Shown: positions 57,722 through 64,000 of the stretch, in pieces | How positions within the stretch are numbered: the stretch's first letter is position 1 | How the letters are laid out: each line of letters begins with the position of its first letter | NCBI GenBank assembly: GCA_021201095.1 | Contig: JAJQFO010000314.1 | Location: 1 to 64,000, forward strand | Origin: Lachnospiraceae bacterium | GTDB taxonomy: Bacteria > Bacillota > Clostridia > Lachnospirales > Lachnospiraceae | Direction: 5' to 3' | DNA: 64,000 nt | Program-made: the position numbers and the translations under genes | Notes under the pieces: generated by a model | Told to the model about the DNA's origin: nothing | The model's input: the letters and a program-made list of their open reading frames with translations, nothing else | Database searches by the model: none

Positions 57722-59194
57722 CTACACTAACGCAAGCTCCCTGATCTCCAGTCCATCGCTCTTTACTGCTCTGAGCACGAGCTCATACTCTCCGGCCGGC
57801 ATTGCTATCGGCGCTTCTGTGGAAACGATCTGGTTCTGCGTGTTTTTGCACTCTGCGGTATCCGTCTGCTTCGGACTGCCCGCTATCTCAACGGTTCCGG
57901 CCGATTGCCCGTTCATGAGTACCTCAATCACGCCGCTTCCGGCACAGGTCAGGCGGATACCGGTCCAGTCCCTGTCACTCTTTACATAGCGGAAGGTCAT
58001 CTCATCGCCGTCGGAAATGTTCGTCAGCTTTTCTAAAAAGCTCTGCTTTTCGCTGCCGCATCCGCCAGCACCCGGCAGGTCTTCCGCACATTTCTCCCCA
58101 CAATCAATTCCCGCCTCCGCAGCAGCATCTGCTTCCTCCAGCCCAATATACACGCTCCCCTTCAGGCCGCAGGCCTGGTAGCCCATGATGGTCTCACCCG
58201 GGCCGAATGGCTCTCCTACGCCCTGCGAGGTCATCTTTACCTCCGGAATGGTGCCGTCCGGCAGGATGTTAATTTTTTCAATGCAGAGCCTCCGGTGCTC
58301 CTGCACACCGCGGCTGCATCTGTGGTAAAATACGTACCACTGTCCGTCTACGCACTCGATGGAGCCGTGATTGTTCCAGCTCGCCGGATCGCAGCCGTCA
58401 TTGTCAATGATGATACCCTGATAAGTAAACGGTCCCATGGGAGATTTTCCTGTGGAATACCCCAGTGCCGTTGGTTTCCCGCGCTCCATGTCCGCGTAGA
58501 CATAGTAGTAGGTATCCCCGATTTTCCGCATGGAAGAGCCCTCATGGAAGAAATGCTCCTCCTCCGTCACCAGATCATTGACAATCTGCGTATTGTCGAA
58601 AGAAACCATGTCCTGATTCATCCGCACCCCATGAGAAAACAGCTGACCCCAGTAAAAATAAGCCTGTCCGTCGTCGTCGATAAAAATCGCCGGGTCAATC
58701 CCGCCGCAGGGCAGCTGTATCGGGTTCGAAAACGGTCCTTCCGGCCGATCCGAGACGGCCACGCCCTCGCTGTCGTCCGGCATACAGAAATAAAGATAAT
58801 ACTTCCCATCGCGGTATGCGCAGTCTGGCGCAAAGAGCAGCGCAGGCTTCGGCCCGTCGTCCTGTTTTTCGAATTTTTCCTTATCCTGCGGCATGCTCTC
58901 CAGCATTTTCCGGATAAAGGGCGTCGGATGGCTCCAGTCAATCCCTGGATATTTCGGCGCGTCCGGGTCGTTGAACCACGGGATCTCCTGCCCTTTTAAA
59001 GATATTTCATGTACCGTCCAGCGCTCCATGTCCGATGTGGAGACCACATGATACTCTTCACTGCAATAGACGTCTTCCCGGTCATCGTAGCTTCCATAAA
59101 TATAAAGCTTTCCATCCGGCATCACATGCGCCTCACTGTCCGGCACATGATGCTGCAGCGGTAAAATCGGATTTCGCTGATTTTTGAATTCCAT
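57722..59194 (-). CDS. glycoside hydrolase family 43 protein (second copy)
   Basis: PILPLQHHVPDSEAHVMPDGKLYIYGSYD, LLFAPDCAYRDGKYYLYFCMP, SWNNHGSIECVDGQWYVFYHRCSRG. Confidence 0.85.
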   Translation of the reverse strand: MEFKNQRNPILPLQHHVPDSEAHVMPDGKLYIYGSYDDREDVYCSEEYHVVSTSDMERWTVHEISLKGQEIPWFNDPDAPKYPGIDWSHPTPFIRKMLESMPQDKEKFEKQDDGPKPALLFAPDCAYRDGKYYLYFCMPDDSEGVAVSDRPEGPFSNPIQLPCGGIDPAIFIDDDGQAYFYWGQLFSHGVRMNQDMVSFDNTQIVNDLVTEEEHFFHEGSSMRKIGDTYYYVYADMERGKPTALGYSTGKSPMGPFTYQGIIIDNDGCDPASWNNHGSIECVDGQWYVFYHRCSRGVQEHRRLCIEKINILPDGTIPEVKMTSQGVGEPFGPGETIMGYQACGLKGSVYIGLEEADAAAEAGIDCGEKCAEDLPGAGGCGSEKQSFLEKLTNISDGDEMTFRYVKSDRDWTGIRLTCAGSGVIEVLMNGQSAGTVEIAGSPKQTDTAECKNTQNQIVSTEAPIAMPAGEYELVLRAVKSDGLEIRELALV

Positions 59195-59216
59195 ATCCAG
59201 ATACCCCCTGTAAATT

Positions 59217-60050
59217 TCAATTTCCTATATTTCCGCTGTTAATTCCCTGATTGTCGCCCTCCAGCGGCAGCCAGTCCAGCACGTTCTTAATCGAGCGGTT
59301 CCAGAAGTCCCACTCGTGAGCACCCTCGCTTTCCACATAGGTCACCGGAATGTTCAGGCTCTCCAGCAGCTTCACAAACTCCCGGTTCGGCTCCAGCAGG
59401 GAATCGCTCGTCCCGCAGGTGAGATAGAGCGCCGGGATATCCGCTCCCTCTTTCACCAGCTGTTTCGCCAGCCAGGCTGGGTTTTTATCACTTTGCGCCA
59501 TCTCATCCAGATTCCCGAAAAGACTCTCAGCATAAGTTCTGCTCTCAATAAAGAAGGGCACGTCGTCGGTGCGCTTCTCGATCCCCTCAGCGATCATCGC
59601 GCTGGAAAGACCCGCAACACAGCCAAAAGTCTCGTGGTATTTCAGCCCGTTGCGCAGAGCGCCATATCCGCCCATGGACAGCCCGGCGATGAAGGTATCA
59701 TCACGCTTCCTCGAAAGCGGAAACATCTTCCGCGTGATCTCCACCAGCTCCTTGCCGATGAATTCTCCATAAAAATTGTGTTCCTCCGCACGGTCTACGT
59801 AGAAGCCATTCTCCCCGGACGGCATCACCACCGCCAGATTTTTCTCCTCCGCCCAGCGCTGGATGTTGGTCCCGCTCACCCAGTCCGTGTAATTGCCAAA
59901 GATCCCATGCAGCAGATAGAGCGTCTTGAATGGTTTCTCTCCCCGTTCGGGCATCCCCGGAAACGTGATCTTGTCCACCGGCAGAATCACCTGAATCGGA
60001 ACCGTCCGCATCAGAGACTGCGAAATGAAATTCACCTGAATCAGTGCCAT
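59217..60050 (-). CDS. esterase D/tributyrin-esterase family protein
   Basis: LYLLHGIFGNYTDWV, FIAGLSMGGYGALRNGL, EGAHEWDFWN. Confidence 0.87.
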   Translation of the reverse strand: MALIQVNFISQSLMRTVPIQVILPVDKITFPGMPERGEKPFKTLYLLHGIFGNYTDWVSGTNIQRWAEEKNLAVVMPSGENGFYVDRAEEHNFYGEFIGKELVEITRKMFPLSRKRDDTFIAGLSMGGYGALRNGLKYHETFGCVAGLSSAMIAEGIEKRTDDVPFFIESRTYAESLFGNLDEMAQSDKNPAWLAKQLVKEGADIPALYLTCGTSDSLLEPNREFVKLLESLNIPVTYVESEGAHEWDFWNRSIKNVLDWLPLEGDNQGINSGNIGN

Positions 60051-60170
60051 TTGCTTACACCTCCGTCTTCGTTTTTCTCATTTTAACATTCTTCGAGTTA
60101 TCTGTCTCCCTTTTTTCGATATTATCCAGCGAATTTTTAAATGTTATATACGATCATGGTCTTCCTCGTT

Positions 60171-60323
60171 TTACTCATAATCCTCTACCTTCCATTCACC
60201 CTTCCAGTCGATCCTCACCTGGTCGCCCTCAAATCTAAGCGGCAGCCATACATAGTCGGAGATGGATGAATTAATGAACATTTCTTTTGCGTCTTCCGGT
60301 GAGAAAACAAAGTCAGAATCCAT
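60171..60323 (-). pseudogene. 50-aa remnant resembling the C-terminus of a glycan-active (GH43-like) protein
   Basis: hand translation MDSDFVFSPEDAKEMFINSSISDYVWLPLRFEGDQVRIDWKGEWKVEDYE*. Confidence 0.45.
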
Positions 60324-60333
60324 ACACAAATTT

Positions 60334-61668
60334 TCAGTCATTCACCAGGAACGGGAACAGATAAACCGGCAGATAAGTAAGGCCCTCTTTTCTGTCCACA
60401 TCCTTCTGTGAAACAATCACGCAGTCTCTGATATTTTTTGCGTATTTCCTGCCAAATGCGACCAGCGACTCATGCTTCCCTGTCCCCGAGGATTTTACCT
60501 CAATCGCAGAAACCTTTGAGCCCTGTGAAATCAGGAAATCAATTTCATAATAATGAGAGCTTCCTTCTTTTTCCCATGTATGATAATACAATTCCCGCCC
60601 CGCCGCAGTCAGCATCTGCGCGACAAGATTCTCATACAGATAGCCCAGGTTTGCAGGAAGCTTGTCGGAGAGCAGCTTTGCGTAGAGTTCATTTTCCGTA
60701 ATTGGCCTGTCTATAAACAATAAGGTAACGAACAGTCCAATATCCGCAATATACAGCTTAAAACGATCCAGATCTTTGGTGAGAGATAAGCTGACTCTGG
60801 GATCCGTCGTATTATAACAGGGAAGGACCGTTTTTGAGTCAATCAGATCATAAAGAAGCCGGTCCTCTTTCGAAGTCTTTCTCTTTCCGACAGCTTTTGA
60901 AATGCGATAGCGTTTCGTATCTTTTGAAAGCTGCGCCGGAATGGAGTGATACATCGCGGAAAGCCTGCCGGATGGATCAAGCTTTTTAAAATCCTCTTCA
61001 TACAGATAGATAATCTGACGTTTTACCTGATCAATCATGGAAAAATTGTTTCCTGCGACATAGGCTTCCACCGCCTGCGGCATTCCTCCCACTGCCATAT
61101 ACCGCCTGATATCACGCATAAGAGATCGGTTCACCTGCTGTCCGATGCTTTTTTTCCTGTCGAAAAGGGTTGCCAGAAGTGCATAATTTCCTCCTGTCGC
61201 CTCGCAAAATTCTTCATAATCCATCGGATAAACCGGAATCCTCATTTCCTCGGACGGAATCAGGATATTTTTTACATTCTTTTTTATAGAAATCAGGGAA
61301 CCCGTTTCGATGTAATGATATTTTCCATATTTTACCAGCTGCTTGATGGCCTGGCGGGCTTTGGGAAACAGCTGCACTTCGTCAAAAATAAGAACCGACT
61401 CGTGCTCATACAGACTGATCCCGGTGGTCGCCTGCAGTCTCAGAAAAAACAGCTCCGGACGATAAATATCCTCAAAGCAGGAAAGAATTTCCGGAGAAGC
61501 TGCTCCGAAATCGATCAGAATATAGGATCTATACTCCGTCGCGGCAAAATGCTCCGCAATCGTCGACTTGCCGACACGCCGCGCGCCTTCCAGCAAAACC
61601 GCGTATTTATCTGCGTACTGCTCTTTCCATTCCAGCAGTTTATCATAAACCTTCCTTTTAAAATACAT
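60334..61668 (-). CDS. AAA_14/DUF4143 ATPase
   Basis: LLEGARRVGKSTIAEHFA, LIFDEVQLFPKARQAIKQLV, C-terminal YEIDFLISQGSKVSAIEVKSS. Confidence 0.9.
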   Translation of the reverse strand: MYFKRKVYDKLLEWKEQYADKYAVLLEGARRVGKSTIAEHFAATEYRSYILIDFGAASPEILSCFEDIYRPELFFLRLQATTGISLYEHESVLIFDEVQLFPKARQAIKQLVKYGKYHYIETGSLISIKKNVKNILIPSEEMRIPVYPMDYEEFCEATGGNYALLATLFDRKKSIGQQVNRSLMRDIRRYMAVGGMPQAVEAYVAGNNFSMIDQVKRQIIYLYEEDFKKLDPSGRLSAMYHSIPAQLSKDTKRYRISKAVGKRKTSKEDRLLYDLIDSKTVLPCYNTTDPRVSLSLTKDLDRFKLYIADIGLFVTLLFIDRPITENELYAKLLSDKLPANLGYLYENLVAQMLTAAGRELYYHTWEKEGSSHYYEIDFLISQGSKVSAIEVKSSGTGKHESLVAFGRKYAKNIRDCVIVSQKDVDRKEGLTYLPVYLFPFLVND

Positions 61669-61766
61669 GAATATTCCTCCGCGCTGTTTATTTCTATGGT
61701 ACGTTTGTTTCTATGCTGCTTTACCCTCATCTTCATAACACGTCTTTAAAAGAGAATATCACGGTT

Positions 61767-61950
61767 TATGCATTTCTTCAAGATTTCAAATGCGAAAATA
61801 TGTCATTTCTTCAAAATTTTATTTTCAAAAATATGTCGTTCCTTCAAAATTTCAAATTCAAAAATATGTCGTTTCTTCAAAATTTCAAATTCAAAAATAT
61901 GTCGTTTCTTCAAAACTTTTCAGTCAGAAAGATGCGCTTTCTTCAAAGTT
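61767..61950. repeat. 33-bp AT-rich tandem array, about 6 units, core aatatgtcgtttcttcaaaatttcaaattc
   Basis: atgtc(g) at 61800, 61833, 61866, 61899 plus degenerate flanking units, all 33 bp apart. Confidence 0.92.
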
Positions 61951-62177
61951 TTTCCTTCTGCCGCCGCGCCCGGGCAAATACTTTTTATCGCCATTTTATC
62001 GGCATTCCCCCATTTTATGTACTTCCATTTTTATCTTTAATATAGTTTAATTTTGTGTAACCATCCAGGACAGTACTTCGCACTTACTGCGAAGCACATA
62101 TGGAAACGTTTATTGTGTGAGGAAAAGGCCTCACCGGGGCGGCATTCCGCACAGAGTGCGGGATAAGCCTCATAACT

Positions 62178-62501
62178 GTGAAGACACTGAACAGTTATCA
62201 TTTTTACCGTTCGCCCCGGCACCGCGCCCCGCCGCAGGCCGCCGGTATATCGGTGTCCGTGAGCGGGGAAGAAGAGGAGGTCGCTGACTGGCTGGGTGAA
62301 GCTCCAGAAGTCGCGGAATCAGACATTACCGAAGAACTGGCGGAAAAGCTGAATATCCCGGCGGATACTTTTGTGGCAACGGCAGAGCGCTACAATGAGA
62401 TGTGCGCAAATGGCGAGGATGCCGATTACGGCAAGGAAGCGCACCGCCTGACTCCGGTTGACACCGCCCCGTTCTACGGCGTCCGCCCCTGCGCATCATA
62501 A
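62178..62501 (+). pseudogene. C-terminal remnant of an FAD-dependent (fumarate-reductase/flavocytochrome-like) oxidoreductase
   Basis: EELAEKLNIPADTFVATAERYNEMCANGEDADYGKEAHRLTPVDTAPFYGVRP with no FAD-binding N-terminus. Confidence 0.7.
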
Positions 62502-62541
62502 AAAGCCTTCCGATTGAATCACACACCGGAAGGCTTTTTTC
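62500..62541 (+). terminator. rho-independent terminator directly after the remnant
   Basis: aaaagccttccgattgaatcacacaccggaaggctttttt. Confidence 0.85.
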
Positions 62542-62620
62542 TTTACTGCATAAACCAGTGCGAACCACTGCACCTCTCCCTTTGCTGCAGTTGGAAATGG
62601 TTCCCTCAAATTTACGGAAT

Positions 62621-64000
62621 TTACGAAATCGGTTCAAAATCCGCCGCGCCGTGCTTGCAGAGCGGGCAGATAAAATCGTCCGGGAGCTCGTCTCCCTCGT
62701 AAATATATCCGCAGACCTTGCAGACATAGCCCTTCTTACCTTCTGTCTGCGGCTTTGGCTTTACGTTGCTCTGATAATAGGTGTAGGTCATGGTCTCCAC
62801 GTTGGAAATGACCCGGGACTCGGTCACGATGCAGATAAACATCCCATGGGTGCCCAGATCGACATACTGCTCCACCTTCAAAGACAGGAAAGCATTGATG
62901 TATCTGGGCAGAAACGCAAGACCGTTATCCGAATAAAGCGGCGTCATGTCTTTAAATTTATCCGCCGTTCTCCCGCTCTGAAAGCCGAAGTTCTGGAATA
63001 CACGGAACGGCGCCTCAGTAGACAGACAGTTCACATTCATGATGCCGGTCTGTTTGATCACATGATGCGAATAATTTGCCTTATTGATGCATACAGCGAT
63101 ACGGTTTGGATTCTCCGCCACCTGCGAGACGGTATTTACAATCAGGCCGTTGTCCTTCGTCCCATCGTTGGAGGTGACCACATACAGACCGTACCCGATC
63201 TTAAACAGCGCCGTCAGGTCATTTTTGTTCGCAGTCTCGCTGCTCTGCGCAATATAATCCTGGCACAGCTCATCCACGAGCGCTTCCAGCTCACTCCGGC
63301 TGGTCTCATCCAGCGCGGACCGGATGTGGACCGTGGTGTCCGCCCAGGCGAGCTTTTGGCTTTTCTCCAGCATCTGCTTCATCACTTTGGCGGCCATCGG
63401 CGCCCAGGAGCCGTTTTCAACCAGAGCGACCTTCCGATTCTGAAAATTTCGCTCAGTCAGTCGATGAATATAGTCACGCATGAACGGATAAATGTCTGCA
63501 TTATAGGTGGTAGTCGCCAGCACCAGCTTATTATACCGAAACGCGTCGCTCACAGCCAGAGCCATATCACACCTGGCCAGGTCGTGGACAATCACGTTCG
63601 GGCAGCCCTTCGCCCGAAACTGATCTGCAAGGCTGTTCACCGCCCGCTGCGTATGTCCGTAGATGGAGGTGTAAGCAATGACGATGCCCTCCGACTCCGG
63701 CTGATAAGAAGACCACAGATCATAAAGATGCAGATAATGCCCAGGATTTTCCTTCAGCACCGGTCCGTGCAGCGGGCAAATCGTCTGAATGTCCAGCGCG
63801 GCAGCCTTCTTCAGAAGATTCTGCACCTGCGCGCCATATTTTCCCACGATACCGATATAATAGCGCCGGGCTTCATCCTCCCACGGCTCATCAGCGTCCA
63901 GCGCCCCAAATTTACCAAATCCGTCCGCAGAAAACAAAACCTTGTCGCAGGTATCATAGGTCACAATGACCTCCGGCCAGTGCACCATAGGCGCCTCCAC
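62621..64000 (-). CDS. FprA-type A-type flavoprotein with flavin reductase and rubredoxin domains (N-terminus beyond window)
   Basis: [19 protein letters not shown] flavodoxin, flavin-reductase-like region, C-terminal [25 protein letters not shown]. Confidence 0.88.
   Translation of the reverse strand: MEAPMVHWPEVIVTYDTCDKVLFSADGFGKFGALDADEPWEDEARRYYIGIVGKYGAQVQNLLKKAAALDIQTICPLHGPVLKENPGHYLHLYDLWSSYQPESEGIVIAYTSIYGHTQRAVNSLADQFRAKGCPNVIVHDLARCDMALAVSDAFRYNKLVLATTTYNADIYPFMRDYIHRLTERNFQNRKVALVENGSWAPMAAKVMKQMLEKSQKLAWADTTVHIRSALDETSRSELEALVDELCQDYIAQSSETANKNDLTALFKIGYGLYVVTSNDGTKDNGLIVNTVSQVAENPNRIAVCINKANYSHHVIKQTGIMNVNCLSTEAPFRVFQNFGFQSGRTADKFKDMTPLYSDNGLAFLPRYINAFLSLKVEQYVDLGTHGMFICIVTESRVISNVETMTYTYYQSNVKPKPQTEGKKGYVCKVCGYIYEGDELPDDFICPLCKHGAADFEPIS

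Noticed and set aside
61713-62045. Repetitive small proteins KNMSFLQNFKF / QKYVVSSKFQI
   Set aside because: Three frames stay open because the unit is 33 bp; no convincing start context. Treated as a DNA repeat.
1-64000. tRNA/rRNA genes, prophage, IS transposases
   Set aside because: No tRNA or rRNA signatures, integrase, DDE transposase or phage structural genes were seen by eye; a tRNAscan/ISfinder run would be needed to exclude small ones.

Overview
This 64 kb window looks like a Lachnospiraceae/Clostridia-type chromosome, judged from gene content and codon style only. It falls into five blocks. (1) 0.2-12.4 kb: a minus-strand cluster of a giant DUF4011-type SF1 helicase with a C-terminal Vsr/DUF559-like nuclease region, an uncharacterised Gly-rich protein, a Ser/Thr kinase with zinc ribbon, a TerY-like vWA protein, a PP2C phosphatase and a transglutaminase-like protein. 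This is a TerY-P-type phospho-signalling triad joined to a helicase and is a candidate defence or stress system. (2) 12.4-18.9 kb: spmA-like, udk, tdk, a metallophosphoesterase, a BMP-type protein and a GT2. (3) 19.4-28.8 kb: an oppBCDFA operon, an LTA-synthase-like protein and ogt. (4) 29.3-60.1 kb: a plant-glycan utilisation region with AraC, LysR, GH43 x2, GH78 x2, GH3, a DUF4038-type GH, esterases, two MFS-type transporters, YoeB/RelB, two paralogous AAA ATPases and a frameshifted Rpn gene. (5) 60.3-64 kb: a DUF4143 ATPase, gene remnants and an FprA-type flavo-rubredoxin protein. The most unusual signal cuts across these blocks. A family of modular GC-rich palindromic repeats occurs both between genes and in-frame inside genes (transglutaminase, helicase, PP2C, a glycosidase, the SpmA C-terminus), with compensatory stem changes. 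Many genes also carry in-frame minisatellites, and the helicase contains a 60-nt segment that matches the nearby thymidine kinase gene but is read in another frame. A third signal is a putative bipartite operator (ATGTCG box) at near-fixed spacing (50-51 nt) from the -10 of three glycan-utilisation promoters, and as direct repeats upstream of the AraC gene. All calls are by eye; no database search was run.
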